The notes: a model not told the origin generated them from the letters alone. 64,000 nucleotides of DNA from Bufo bufo (GCF_905171765.1 NC_053390.1:164149666-164213665), one strand, 5' to 3'; shown: positions 41,713 to 53,013, numbered from the stretch's first letter. Numbers and translations: made by a program.

Positions 41713-43661
41713 TGGGGGGCACGCTGCCAGCTGTATAGGAGGGGGGGGGGCACGCTGCCAGCTGTATAGGAGGAGGGGGGGCACGCTGCCAGCTGTATAG
41801 GAGGAGGGGGGGGGCACGCTGCCAGCTGTATAGGAGGAGGGGGGGGGGGCACGCTGCCAGCTGTATAGGAGGAGGGGGGGGCACGCTGCCAGCTGTATAG
41901 GAGGAGGGGGGGGCACGCTGCCAGCTGTATAGGAGGAGGGGGGGCACGCTGCCAGCTGTATAGGAGGAGGGGGGGCACGCTGCCAGCTGTATAGGAGGAG
42001 GGGGGGCACGCTGCCAGCTGTATAGGAGGAGGGGGGGGCACGCTGCCAGCTGTATAGGAGGAGGGGGGGGCACGCTGCCAGCTGTATAGGAGGAGGGGGG
42101 GGGCACGCTGCCAGCTGTATAGGAGGAGGGGGGGGGGCACGCTGCCAGCTGTATAGGAGGAGGGGGGGGCACGCTGCCAGCTGTATAGGAGGAGGGGGGG
42201 GCACGCTGCCAGCTGTATAGGAGGAGGGGGGGCACGCTGCCAGCTGTATAGGAGGAGGGGGGGCACGCTGCCAGCTGTATAGGAGGAGGGGGGGGCACGC
42301 TGCCAGCTGTATAGGAGGGGGGGGGGCACGCTGCCAGCTGTATAGGAGGAGGGGGGGCACGCTGCCAGCTGTATAGGAGGGGGGGCACGCTGCCAGCTGT
42401 ATAGGAGGGGGGGCACGCTGCCAGCTGTATAGGAGGGGGGGCACGCTGCCAGCTGTATAGGAGGGGGGGGGGGGCACGCTGCCAGCTGTATAGGAGGGGG
42501 GGGGGGGCACGCTGCCAGCTGTATAGGAGGAGGGGGGGCACGCTGCCAGCTGTATAGGAGGGGGGGCACGCTGCCAGCTGTATAGGAGGAGGGGGGGGCA
42601 CGCTGCCAGCTGTATAGGAGGGGGGGCACGCTGCCAGCTGTATAGGAGGGGGGGCACCCTGCCAGCTGTATAGGAGGAGGGGGGGCACGCTGCCAGCTGT
42701 ATAGCAGGGGGGGCCATGCTGCCAGCTGTATAGCAGGGGGGGCCACGCTGCCAGTGCTGGAGATGGAGGGGGGCATGCTGCCAACTGTATAGGAGGGGGG
42801 GGCACGCTGCCAGCGGTGTAGGGGGCCACGCTGCCAGCTGTATAGGAGGGGGGGGGCACGCTGCCAGCTGTATAGGAGGAGGGGGGGGCACGCTGCCAGC
42901 TGTATAGGAGGAGGGGGGGGGCACGCTGCCAGCTGTATAGGAGGAGGGGGGGCACGCTGCCAGCTGTATAGGAGGAGGGGGGGGGCACGCTGCCAGCTGT
43001 ATAGGAGGAGGAGGGGGGGCACGCTGCCAGTTGTATAGGAGGAGGGGGGGCACGCTGCCAGCTGTATAGCAGGGGGGGCCATGCTGCCAGCTGTATAGCA
43101 GGGGGGGGGGGGGCACGCTGCCAGTGCTGGAGATGGAGGGGGGCACGCTACCAGCGGTGTAGGGGGCCACGCTGCCAGCTGTATAGGAGGGGGGGGGGGC
43201 CCTGCTGCCAGCTGTATAGGAGGGGGGGGGCGTGCTGCCAGCTGTATAGGAGGGGGGGGGGCCATGCTGCCAGCTGTATAGGAGGGGGGAGCCATGCTGC
43301 CAGCTGTATAGGAGGGGGGGCCATGCTGCCAGCTGTATAGGAGGGGGGGGGGGCCATGCTGCCAGCTGTATAGGAGGGGGGGGGGCCGTGCTGCCAGCTG
43401 TATAGGAGGGGGGGCCCTGCTGCCAGCTGTATAGGAGGGGGGGGCGTGCTGCCAGCTGTATAGGAGGGGGGGGGGGGCCATGCTGCCAGCTGTATAGGAG
43501 GGGGGAGCCATGCTGCCAGCTGTATAGGAGGGGGGGGGCCATGCTGCCAGCTGTATAGGAGGGGGGGGGCCGTGCTGCCAGCTGTATAGGAGGGGGGGCC
43601 ATGCTGCCAGCTGTATAGGAGGGGGGGCACGCTGCCAGTGCTGGAGACGGAGGGGGCACGC
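41713..43661 (+). repeat. G-rich minisatellite, unit about 30 bp, roughly 60 copies
   Basis: Unit CACGCTGCCAGCTGTATAGG followed by AGGAGGGGGGG or longer G runs of 6 to 14. Later units vary to CATGCTGCC, CGTGCTGCC and CCTGCTGCC; two copies carry GCCAGTGCTGGAGATGG. Each unit has one CpG and a G run, so neighbouring units could form G-quadruplexes on the plus strand. The very long proline-rich frames on the minus strand are by-products of the repeat and not a gene. Confidence 0.97.
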
Positions 43662-43820
43662 TTTCGCATTCCACAGATGGAATAGAGAATAAAGTTACCG
43701 CTTGCACCCACAAATAATATGAATGCAAGTCATCTAATAACTTCTACCTTTGTCTTGTGTGCAATGTCTTTTATCCGGAATGATTCACACGCCTTACATG
43801 TACTTGTTTTATTTCTGCAG

Positions 43821-43883
43821 ATTGTTCTTCTTGTGGTAATGGCCACGATGCCACCTCCACACCGCTGCCAGGTTGTCAGCGTG
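43821..43883 (+). CDS. Candidate coding exon with start codon
   Basis: Acceptor CTTGTTTTATTTCTGCAG and donor GTG|GTAAGA are both strong. Inside, ATG at 43839 (G at -3 and at +4) opens MATMPPPHRCQVVSV and ends in phase 0. It follows the promoter-like block and non-coding exon candidate on the same strand. I do not recognise the protein. Evidence is splice-site strength only; a chance exon cannot be excluded. Confidence 0.35.
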
Positions 43884-44740
43884 GTAAGACTGCTTAGTCA
43901 TGAATATATCTTCATGTTTTCCATTGTTCTCATGTGTGTAGAAGACTTTATGATGTTTTGTTCTCTTTGGTCCTGGGTCTGGCTCCCCCTCCAGGTGCTG
44001 CTTCCTTTAGGGACAGTAGCGGATGGCAGGCTGCACTCGGCGTGTTTATGAATAGGGCAGGATACCATAACATAGCCTGTCATTCCTTCACAATAGGTCA
44101 GCGGTGCAGAATGAGCGAGGTCTGTGTCAGAAGGTGTGCTACGCACGTGTTTACACACACAACTCCTTTATTGGAATTCCCTAGGTAATTCTACACCTAT
44201 TGGCTCAGCCGCGAGGCTAGATAGACATGCAGGCACAGTAACAGTCTTCCACCTGAATTCATACCTGTTACTTAAATTGTGCACAATCATATATCCAACT
44301 TCTAATAAAAATGACTTTCGGTTTATTGTGGATATTTCTTTATATGAGGGAGTTAGATTATCTTGCAGTGGTTTAAGCTGCATTTGGGATCTTTCTGACA
44401 TTTTGAGCTTATCTACAGATGCAGCAAACGTTCACTTGACACTATGCGGGCTAACAAACTTTTAATTGACACTTAGAGGACTTGATGCCATATCCACCCC
44501 CCTCGCCTTCCACTAATTGATAGTGATTTGCCCAGTGGATGGCAATTACATCTTGTTCCCCCAAGGTGGAGTTTTCTGCATGGCTCTGATGCTGTCCACT
44601 CATCGCAGAGTGCGTCGGTGGTCTGAGCCCAGCAACAGGACTTTTTTCATTTTCTTGAATGCCCTTCTGCAGCTTCTCAGCATCCACTGTGCTCTGTATA
44701 CCCGCTGCCTAGAGTTCGGCATTTTCTCTTCCCTGTCCAG
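43884..44740. other. Putative intron, no other gene seen
   Basis: Single-copy-looking sequence. CCCCCTCCAG at about 44003 is a possible acceptor without a clear donor. Minus-strand frames at 44451-44687 and 44600-44794 start with ATG, but I cannot relate them to a family. Confidence 0.4.
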
Positions 44741-44877
44741 GCGTCCTCCGATGTTACTGGCAGGGCAGGCTGGAAGGAACTCTTCATACAGCATGATCTA
44801 GATTGCCTGGTTGGAGAAGGTAACACAATCCAGCTAATAGGGGATGCATCACATTGGAGGCAAAGCAGAGCATTCAG
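44741..44877 (+). CDS. Candidate internal coding exon
   Basis: Acceptor TTTCTCTTCCCTGTCCAG and donor TTCAG|GTAATT. One frame is open throughout: ASSDVTGRAGWKELFIQHDL continuing DCLVGEGNTIQLIGD; the other two have stops. 137 bp, entering in phase 0, which fits the exit phase of 43821-43883. It leaves in phase 2, which does not fit 55983 directly, so another exon would be needed. Not recognised; could be chance. Confidence 0.3.
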
Positions 44878-45117
44878 GTAATTGCTAACCCCTCTTCCTT
44901 AGCAACGCTGGGCCAGACTGTTCTGACCATAATAAGTGGACAGGGTTGGAGTGATGTAGAAGACTCCACCAGGAGACAAGATGTGGTTGCTGCCACTGTG
45001 AGAAACCACCCCCATCAGCATATAGGGTGCGCTACAAAAAAAAACCCTGAATGCTCAAGAAGCCGTCGGGAACTGGGTAAAGTACACCGTTTTGTTGCCC
45101 TCGTGACCGTTTCTCTT

Positions 45118-45420
45118 TAACACAACAAAAGCCATTGAAAGGGTTATTCTGGGACCAGGATAGGTCATGACTATCCCATCGGTGGGGGTCCAGCACATTG
45201 CATTACCACTGATCAGATGGTTTGGGCAGACCCCGGTGCCAGAAACTATGCAGTGCACAGAGCCAGAAGCAGAAGGCTCCATCCACTGTACAGTGGCCAA
45301 GCTGGGGTATGACAGCTCAGCCCTCATTCAAGTGAATAGTAGCTGAGCCGCAGTACACTAGTGCTGGAAACTACACAGTGGATAGAGTCCACCAGGCACT
45401 GCTCATCACCTGCCCAATGG
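45118..45420. repeat. Repeat fragment (GATAGGTCAT…GGTGGGGGTCC)
   Basis: GGACCAGGATAGGTCATGAC and ATCGGTGGGGGTCC belong to a frog repeat also seen in part at 16740 and 60720. No gene. Confidence 0.5.
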
Positions 45421-45424
45421 TTCA

Positions 45425-45650
45425 CCTACCCAACAAGACAATGACCCTAAGCACACATCCAAGATAACAAAGGAGTGGCTTTCAATGTCCTTGAGTGGCC
45501 CAGCCAGAGCCCTGACTTGACCCTTAATCAAACATCTTTGGAGGGACCTGAAAATGGCTGTCCACTGACTGTTCCCATCCAAACTGACAGCTTGAGAGAT
45601 TCTGCAGAAAAGAATGGCAGAAAATCTCTTCTGTTCTGTGACTTCTAATC
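45425..45650 (+). pseudogene. Tc1 transposase relic
   Basis: QQDNDPKHTSKITKEWL is followed by a deletion and shifted frames, VLEWPSQSPDLT-like, then HLWRDLKMAVH and ILQKRMAENL. The second D is kept; the E block has decayed (SPDLTL…). No ends found. Confidence 0.75.
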
Positions 45651-46182
45651 ACATCTTATTATAATCTCCAGCAGGGCTACAATGAAAGGTAACACCTCTA
45701 TTAGTGTCCTTACACACATGAATATGGCTCTGGACTTACACCACGCAATAGGTTCATGTGTGTTTTTTTTTTTTTTTTTGGCGCATTTTTTGCACACCGT
45801 GGGGCAGAGTTACTATTGAAAATGTGCCAAAAACTGTTGTGCATGCTGTTTTACACACTTTTCTTAGCACTTTATACTTTGTCCCACAAGGACGTGTAGC
45901 TTTGTGGGAAAGGGAGAGTGCCTTACATGTGCCTCCATGCACCAGAAAACTTAACTGCAGTTTTTTGGTGCACAAAATTCTGGCGCATGGACTTTTGGCG
46001 TACCAACAAATTCTATTGTAAATCTTATGAAAGCATTTACAATACTTTAAATTATTCTTATAGACAGTGTCAAGTGCAACACTATTAGTAAATCTGCCCC
46101 AGTGTGTCTTACCACTAATGTGTTCCTCATAGCGGTTTTCCCCTGAGGAGGTGTGCAAAACATTTGTGTGTCTCCTCATACC
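45651..46182. repeat. Decayed repeat, no gene
   Basis: GGCGCATTTTTTGCACACCG after a T run at 45762-45778, and AGTGCAACACTATTAGTAAA near 46073, are parts of a frog repeat that I recognise only loosely. Confidence 0.4.
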
Positions 46183-46186
46183 TTAA

Positions 46187-46638
46187 AGGGGTTTTCCCAT
46201 CACAAACAATGGGAGCATATCGCTAGGATATGCCCCCATTGTCTGATAGGTGTGGATCCCACCTCTGGGACCCGCTCCTACAACGCGAACGGAGCGGGGC
46301 AATAAATGGAGGGCGCACTGCGCATGCACCGCTGCCCTCTATTCATTCATTTCAATGGTGCCTCGGGAAAATAACCGAGCACTTGCTTGGCTATTTCCGT
46401 CTGCCCCATAGAAATGAATGGGAGCAGGGGCTGCGAGTGCGTGGTGCGCTCCCATTCACTTGTATGGGAGGAGCGCTTGGTGGTGGACGGACCCAGGAAA
46501 TCTGCGGTCCGCCAGCCACAGCTCTCCCCGCTCTGTTCTCCCTGTACATGCGGGTCCCATAGGTGGGACCCGCACCTATCAGACAATGGGGGCATATTCT
46601 AGCGATATGCTCCCATTGTATGTGATGGGAATACCCCT
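46187..46638. mobile_element. TTAA palindromic MITE (GGGGTTTTCCCATCAC)
   Basis: TTAA at 46183-46186 and 46639-46642. Ends AGGGGTTTTCCCATCAC and its inverse; arms share CAATGGGAGCATATCGCTA and GGGACCCGC. Frames on both strands derive from symmetry. Confidence 0.85.
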
Positions 46639-46642
46639 TTAA

Positions 46643-47248
46643 GTGCATCCTTTGGCCTATAAATTGCTGGCCTGTGATAAATTCCCCCCCCCCCCCAAGT
46701 GAGTCCCCACCAGTGTCATCTGTCCATGTGGTTGCTTTTAAGCAAATCTCTGAACTGCTGTTTCCAGGGCAGAGAAGCAGATCAGGCAAGAAGGTCGTCC
46801 ATGTAATTGTATGTCACAGAAAGGTCCCCTCATCCAAAAACATGTTTTCCATGTAAATGCAGGGCACATCTCACTTACGATTAGGCATTTATAGGCATTT
46901 TCTTTGTTTCTGTTAACCTGCTAAATCGGCCTGTGTAAAAGCACCTTTACACAGGGAGTGCTATCAATCACTAATAAAAAATGGCCCCCGTGTACAACTT
47001 AACTCAGAAAAAGCAGAGATTGAAATGTATAAATTACAAGTTTTGCTGCATCTTTTCCCACAAAACCATATATTAATCTGCTCAGCGGCTACTGCTCTAT
47101 AATATGCTGCAGATTGCACTGCATTTCGTGGTGATGGGTTCTCTTTGGGGCCCCCACCTTTCCCAGAACAGGGACCTGTGTTCCCCCATTTGAATTGAGC
47201 AGCAGACACTGATGTGCGCTGCCTCTATTCAACTCTATGTAGCTACTG
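46643..47248. other. No gene seen
   Basis: CCTGTGTAAAAGCACCTTTA forms a small hairpin with its continuation near 46931-46958. GTGATGGGTTCTCTTTGGGG at 47132 resembles a MITE end. C run at 46686-46697. Confidence 0.45.
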
Positions 47249-47250
47249 TA

Positions 47251-48788
47251 CAGTCGTGGCCAAAAGTTTTGAGAATTACATAAATATTGGAAAAGTTGCT
47301 GCTTAAGTTTTTATAATATCAATTTGCATATACTCCCAGAATGTTATGAAGAGTGATCAGATGAATTGCATATTCCTTCTTTGCCATGAAAATTAACTTA
47401 ATTCCAAAAAAAACTTTCCACTGCATTTCATTGCTGTCATTAAAGGACCTGCTGAGATCATTTCAGTAATCGTCTTGTTAACTCAGGTGAGAATGTTGAC
47501 GAGCACAAGGCTGGAGATCATTATGTCAGGCTGATTGGGTTAAAATGGCAGACTTGACATGTTAAAAGGAGGGTGATGCTTGAAATCATTGTTCTTCCAT
47601 TGTTAACCATGGTGACCTGCAAAGAAACGCGTGCAGCCATCATTGCGTTGCATAAAAATGGCTTCGCAAGGATATTGTGGCTACTAAGATTGCACCTCAA
47701 TCAACAATTATAGGATCATCAAGAACTTCAAGGAAAGAGGTTCAATTCTTGTTAAGAAGGCTTCAGGGCATCCAAGAAAGTCCAGCAAGCGTCAGGATCG
47801 TCTCCTAAAGAGGATTCAGCTGCGGAATCGGAGTGCCACCAGTGCAGAGCTTGCTCAGGAATGACAGCAGGCAGGTGTGAGCGCATCAGCACGCACAGTG
47901 AGGCGAAGACTTTTGGAAGATGGCCTGGTGTCAAGAAGGGCAGCAAAGAAGCCACTTTTCTCCAAAAAAAAAAACATCAGGGACAGATTGATCTTCTGCA
48001 GAAAGTATGGTGAATGGACTGCTGAGGACTGGGGCAAAGTCATATTCTCCGATGAAGCCTCTTTCCGATTGTGGGGCATCTGGAAAAAGGCTTGTCCGGA
48101 GAAGAAAAGGTGAGTGCTACCATCAGTCCTGTGTCATGCCAACAGTAAAGCATCCTGAGACCATTCATGTGTGGGGTTGCTTCTCATCCAAGGGAGTGGG
48201 CTCACTCACAATTTTGCCCAAAAACACAGCCATGAATAAAGAATGGTACCAAAACACCCTCCAACAGCAACTTCTTCCAACAACAGTTTGGTGAAGAACA
48301 ATGCATTTTCCAGCACGATGGAGCACCGTGCCATAAGGCAAAAGTGATAACTAAGTGGCTCGGGGACCAAAACGTTGACATTTTGGGTCCATGGCCTGGA
48401 AACTCCCCAGACCTTAATCCCATTGAGAACTTGTGGTCAATGCTTAAGAGGCGGGTGGACAAACAAAAACCCACTAATTCTGACAAACTCCAAGAAGTGA
48501 TTATGAAAGAATGGGTTGCTACCAGTCAGGAATTGGCCCAGAAGTTGATTGAGAGCATGCCCAGTCGAATTGCAGAGTCCTGAAAAAGAAGGGCCAACAC
48601 TGCAAATACTGACTCTTTACATAAATGTCATGTAATTGTCGATAAAAGCCTTTGAAACGTATGAAGTGCGTGTAATTATATTTCACTACATCACAGAAAC
48701 AACTGAAACAAAGATCTAAAAGCAGTTTGGCAGCAAACTTTGTGAAAACTAATATTTGTGTCATTCTCAAAACTTTTGTCCACAACTG
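47251..48788 (+). mobile_element. Tc1-like transposon, full length but dead
   Basis: Inverted ends CAGTCGTGGCCAAAAGTTTT and its inverse (CAGTTGTGGACAAAAGTTTT); TA at 47249-47250 and 48789-48790. Confidence 0.9.
47610..48583 (+). pseudogene. Tc1-like transposase, several frameshifts
   Basis: Starts MVTCKETRAAIIALHKNGFA. Later pieces lie in changing frames: ASARTVRRRLLEDGLVSRRA, KVIFSDEASFRLWG (first D), VMPTVKHPETIHVWGCFSSK, FQHDGAPCHKAK (second D), NSPDLNPIENLWSMLKRR (E), IESMPSRIAES. There are stops near 47690 and frameshifts near 47960, 48090 and 48290. Spacing between the second D and E is about 35. Dead copy. Confidence 0.9.
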
Positions 48789-48900
48789 TACTGGTGCTCA
48801 GAAATCTCTGGCAGCCCCAAGAGTTGAATGAAGTGGCCTCATGGATAGGGGATAAGTTGATGTAATGGGACAGTCTCTTTAAGCATTCCGACTATATAAT

Positions 48901-49047
48901 CAGGCATCCTCAAACTGCGGCCCTCCAGCTGTTGTAAAACTACAACTCCCACAATGCCCTGCTGTAGGCTGATACCTGTAGGCTGTTCGGGCATGCTGGG
49001 AGTTTTAGTTTTGCAACAGCTGGAGGGCTGCAGTTTGAGGATGCCTG
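48901..49047. mobile_element. hAT-like palindromic MITE, copy 1
   Basis: CAGGCATCCTCAAACTGCGG and its inverse at the other end; ATATAAT flanks both sides (48894-48900 and 49048-49054), with the eighth base lost. 147 bp, the same family as 50235-50381. GGCTGATACCTGTAGGCTG is at the loop. Confidence 0.8.
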
Positions 49048-49409
49048 ATATAATGCATAGAGGAGTTGCTATAATGTATGTGAGCACAAGGGAGCAGTCT
49101 CTCTCTGAGTTGTCCATTGACAGACCACAGATACATGTAAATGGCACCTTCTTTCTGCTGGTACTGCCTAGAGCATGGCATGGTTATTATTGGATTGCTC
49201 CATCTTGCAGAAGGAGTTATTATAATATGAGGTAATTTCTGATAACAGAATTCCAGCACATAAATCTCAAGTTGGAGCCTGGAGTACATCTTCTGTTCCT
49301 CCTGGCATGCTGTGTACTGAACTTGGAAGTTGATCAATATTATGGCAGAACTTGATATACATTTTAGGGCAAACCCAACTATTTCACACTGAGAATTTGA
49401 CACATTTTA

Positions 49410-49700
49410 AGGAGTTCCAGGAGTTGCGACCACACTGCAATCCAGCAGCAGTGGTCGTACTTGCGTTGGCCTATGCACACTCCCATGGTCCCAACCACCA
49501 CAGAGGCTGGCTCCTATAGTGTGCAAGCATGACCACTGCTGCTGGACTGCAGGGGGCCATAACTCCTGGATACAAGCAGTGTATAATGTGATGGAAAAGT
49601 GAATCAAGCCAGCAAAGGAGGCAATATAGACAATCACAATACATTAGTAAGTGCCTGGTATTAATGTTGTCTACATAATAAAAGCTATTTGCTGAAGTGA
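49410..49700. repeat. Fragment of the TTAA MITE family found at 59858
   Basis: GCAGCAGTGGTCGTACTTGC and its inverse GCAAGCATGACCACTGCTGC pair. ACAATCACAATACATTAGTA and GATTTGCTGAAGTGA-like words are shared with 59858-60545. Confidence 0.65.
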
Positions 49701-50226
49701 CACAACCCCTTTTAAATAGCCAGGAAGTAGAATAGATCGAGTGAGTTCAAAAAAGTAAATATTCACATAGGTTGTTAATGTGATAAAATCTGATGGAAAT
49801 GTCCCTTTAAATAATAAATTCAAGTTTACTACATATGTCTGGCTCTGAATTAATTAAGCTTTAGCCACATTTTGAACTTTGTGAAGGGATTTTTAAGTCT
49901 GGAAAAGAATACATTTTAATCCTCTTGTTTTAATCTTGAAACCATATAATCCCTTGGGTCTTTTTTCAAAGTATTTTAAATGTAGATAAAGTAGTTCTTG
50001 TTCAAGTGACTGTTCTCAATACCAGTTCCGGTAAATCCACATTTTCCATATTTTAGAATTCCCCAGAATCTTTCTAATGTATACAGTATTTCAGCTCTTG
50101 CACAGAATGTATATCCGTTTGTAGTAGTAGTATACATAGCAAAATATACATACAGAATGGAGAACATTATATTTAGCAGCAAACTAGCAGTGACATGAAG
50201 TTCTGCAGCAGCTGGGGCAATGCATG
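49701..50226. other. No gene seen
   Basis: AT-rich, single-copy-looking putative intron sequence. Confidence 0.45.
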
Positions 50227-50234
50227 GTATACTG

Positions 50235-50381
50235 CAGGCATCCTCAAACTGCAGTCCTCCAGCTGTTGTTAAACTACAACTCCCAAAATGCCCTGCTGTA
50301 GGCTGATACCTGTAGGCTGTTCGGACATGCTGGGAGTTGTAGTTTTGCAACAGCTGGAGGGCCGCAGTTTGAGGATGTCTG
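50235..50381. mobile_element. hAT palindromic MITE, copy 2
   Basis: Perfect 8-bp duplication GTATACTG at 50227-50234 and 50382-50389; ends CAGGCATCCTCAAACTGC and GCAGTTTGAGGATGTCTG. Confidence 0.88.
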
Positions 50382-50389
50382 GTATACTG

Positions 50390-51075
50390 TATGGACAAAG
50401 TATTGGGATACCACTTATAATCATTACATTCAGGTGTTTCATTTAGTCCCATTACCACAGGTGTATAAAATGCAGTCTGGCTTTAGAAGGCACCATTTTT
50501 CATAGATGTTTTTAAAGAGCTCACTGAATTCCAGCAAGGTCCTCTAATAGGTCGCCACTGTTCCATCAAGTCAGTTCATGAAATTTCTTCCCTCCTAGAT
50601 ATTTTGTTGTCGGCTGTGAGTAGTATTATTGCAAAGTGGAAGTGTTTAGGAACCACAGCAACTCGGCCACAAAGTGGCAGGCACGCAAAGTTACAGAGCG
50701 GAGTTGCCAAGTGCAGAGGCGCATAGTGCATAAAAGTCACCAACGCTCTGCTGACTGACTGCAGAGCTCCAAACATCCTCTGGCATTAACATCAGCAAAA
50801 ACAGTGTGCGGGAAGCTTCATGACATGGGGTTACATCACCAAGCGTCAAATATAGTGGTGCAAGACCCACTGGACTCTGGAGCAGTGGAAATGTGGTCTG
50901 TGGAGTGATAGAGGAGTCTGGATTTGGTGAATGCCGGGATAACATTGCCCGACTGCATTGTGCCAACGTTAAAGTCTGCGGGAGGGACAATGCTATGAGG
51001 TTATTTTTCAGGGGTTGGCCTTGCCCTGTTAGTTCCAGGGAAAGAAATTGTATGCCTCCAGCTTTGTAGAGAAAA
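50390..51075 (+). pseudogene. Decayed Tc1-like element with transposase remnants
   Basis: TATGGACAAAGTATTGGGAT at the left is a known Tc1-like end. Then come transposase remnants in broken frames: GTKLQSGVAKCRGA-like, AKTVCGKLHDMG, then GFGECRDNIA-like and GVGLALLVPGKEI. The DDE residues cannot be placed. The right end was not found. Confidence 0.55.
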
Positions 51076-51454
51076 GCTTTTCTGTGTTCTAGCATGACTG
51101 CCCTGGCATCCTATTACTCCCTGGGCAAATGAGGGAACAAAGGGAGCCCCCTATCTCCTGTTGAACCACAGAGATGCTAGGATCGCTCATGACCACAGCA
51201 ACTGAGGTTTAAAACAGCCAGGATCGGAGTCTGATCCAGCCTCTTTAGGTGTCCACTGTAGAACACAGCTAGTAGCCACTGTGTATGGCTCAGATTCTCC
51301 ATACAATTCCTGCACATATGGGTTAAAGGAGTTGTCCCACCAAAACATCTTCTCGCCTATCAACAGCATTGCTAAGTTTCTGGTTGGGCTCTCATCAAAC
51401 TTTTTTTTTTAATATATATTTTTATACTCCATTTGGTCACTCATTCATCAGATA
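51076..51454. other. No gene seen
   Basis: Includes CCAGCATGACTGCCC-type sequence, GTTGTCCCACCAAAACATC near 51331 (possible MITE end) and a T run at 51402-51411. Confidence 0.4.
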
Positions 51455-51462
51455 TACACTGC

Positions 51463-51658
51463 GTGCAGAATTATTAGGCAAATGAGTATTTTGACCACAT
51501 CATCCTCTTTATGCATGTTGTCTTACTCCAAGCTGTATAGGCTCGAAAGCCTACTACCAATTAAGCATATTAGGTGATGTGCATCTCTGTAATGAGAAGG
51601 GGTGTGGTCTAATGACATCAACACCCTATATTAGGTGTGCATAATTATTAGGCAACTT
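51463..51658 (+). repeat. Left IR/DR binding repeats of the DD37E element
   Basis: Outer GTGCAGAATTATTAGGCAAA (51463) and inner GTGCATAATTATTAGGCAAC (51637) are direct repeats 174 bp apart, probably transposase binding sites. Confidence 0.85.
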
Positions 51659-51674
51659 CCTTTCCTTTGGCAAA

Positions 51675-52691
51675 ATGGGTCAAAAGAAGGACTTGACAGG
51701 CTCAGAAAAGTCAAAAATAGTGAGATATCTTGCAGAGGGATGCAGCACTCTTAAAATTGCAAAGCTTCTGAAGCGTGATCATCGAACAATCAAGCGTTTC
51801 ATTCAAAATAGTCAACAGGGTCGCAAGAAGCGTGTGGAAAAACCAAGGCGCAAAATAACTGCCCATGAACTGAGAAAAGTCAAGCGTGCAGCTGCCAAGA
51901 TGCCACTTGCCACCAGTTTGGCCATATTTCAGACCTGCAATATCACTGGAGTGCCCAAAAGCACAAGGTGTGCAATACTCAGAGACATGGCCAAGGTAAG
52001 AAAGGCTGAAAGACGACCACCACTGAACAAGACACACAAGCTGAAACGTCAAGACTGGGCCAAGAAATATCTTAAGACTGATTTCTCTAAGGTTTTATGG
52101 ACTGATGAAATGAGAGTGAGTCTTGATGGGCCAGATGGATGGGCCCGTGGCTGGATTGGTAAAGGGCAGAGAGCTCCAGTCCGACTCAGATGCCAGCAAG
52201 GTGGAGGTGGAGTACTGGTTTGGGCTGGTATCATCAAAGATGAGCTTGTGGGGCCTTTTCGGGTTGAGGATGGAGTCAAGCTCAACTCCCAGTCCTACTG
52301 CCAGTTTCTGGAAGACACCTTCTTCAAGCAGTGGTACAGGAAGAAGTCTGCATCCTTCAAGAAAAACATGATTTTCATGCAGGACAATGCTCCATCACAC
52401 GCGTCCAAGTACTCCACAGCGTGGCTGGCAAGAAAGGGTATAAAAGAAGAAAATCTAATGACATGGCCTCCTTGTTCACCTGATCTGAACCCCATTGAGA
52501 ACCTGTGGTCCATCATCAAATGTGAGATTTACAAGGAGGGAAAACAGTACACCTCTCTGAACAGTGTCTGGGAGGCTGTGGTTGCTGCTGCACGCAATGT
52601 TGATGGTGAACAGATCAAAACACTGACAGAATCCCTGGATGGCAGGCTTTTGAGTGTCCTTGCAAAGAAAGGTGGCTATATTGGTCACTGA
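51675..52691 (+). CDS. Tc1/mariner transposase, DD37E type, complete open frame
   Basis: 338 residues without a stop. ATG is 15 bases after the inner terminal repeat, in the expected place. Residues 1-50 and 60-110 hold two HTH motifs (STLKIAKLLKRDHRTIKRFI; ATSLAIFQTCNITGVPKSTR). Catalytic residues: D144 in LWTDE, D237 in FMQDNAPSH and E275 in SPDLNPIENLW, so 37 residues lie between the second D and E. A 37-residue spacing is that of the DD37E (TRT-type) branch of Tc1/mariner transposases. It would bind the terminal repeats, excise the element and reinsert it at TA. It is the only transposase in the window with no lesion. Lies in a putative host intron. Confidence 0.95.
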   Translation: MGQKKDLTGSEKSKIVRYLAEGCSTLKIAKLLKRDHRTIKRFIQNSQQGRKKRVEKPRRKITAHELRKVKRAAAKMPLATSLAIFQTCNITGVPKSTRCAILRDMAKVRKAERRPPLNKTHKLKRQDWAKKYLKTDFSKVLWTDEMRVSLDGPDGWARGWIGKGQRAPVRLRCQQGGGGVLVWAGIIKDELVGPFRVEDGVKLNSQSYCQFLEDTFFKQWYRKKSASFKKNMIFMQDNAPSHASKYSTAWLARKGIKEENLMTWPPCSPDLNPIENLWSIIKCEIYKEGKQYTSLNSVWEAVVAAARNVDGEQIKTLTESLDGRLLSVLAKKGGYIGH

Positions 52692-52807
52692 TTTGTTTCT
52701 GTTTTGTTTTTGAATGTCAGAAATGTATATTTGTGAATGTTGAGATGTTATATTGGTTTCACTGGTAAAAATAAATAATTGAAATGGGTATATATTTGTT
52801 TTTTGTT

Positions 52808-53013
52808 AAGTTGCCTAATAATTATGCACAGTAATAGTCACCTGCACACACAGATATCCCCCTAAAATAGCTAAAACTAAAAACAAACTAAAAACTACTT
52901 CCAAAAATATTCAGCTTTGATATTAATGAGTTTTTTGGGTTCATTGAGAACATGGTTGTTGTTCAATAATAAAATTAATCCTCAAAAATACAACTTGCCT
53001 AATAATTCTGCAC
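52808..53013 (-). repeat. Right IR/DR binding repeats of the DD37E element
   Basis: Inner GTTGCCTAATAATTATGCAC (ends 52829) and outer CTTGCCTAATAATTCTGCAC (52994-53013) mirror the left pair, 184 bp apart. Confidence 0.85.

Noticed and set aside
41580..43728. Minus-strand open frames of up to 680 codons rich in P, S, Y, Q and W
   Set aside because: They exist in all three frames at once and simply translate the G-rich minisatellite; unit length changes in the G run move the frame. No start context, splice sites or non-repeat domain.
44451..44794. Minus-strand frames starting MDAEKLQKG and MLYEEFLPA
   Set aside because: Protein-like composition, but no known motif, no splice support and a frame change between them; I could not tell a decayed gene from chance.
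46755..46790. Possible exon after GCTGTTTCCAG
   Set aside because: Weak donor and wrong phase, giving a stop when joined to later candidates.
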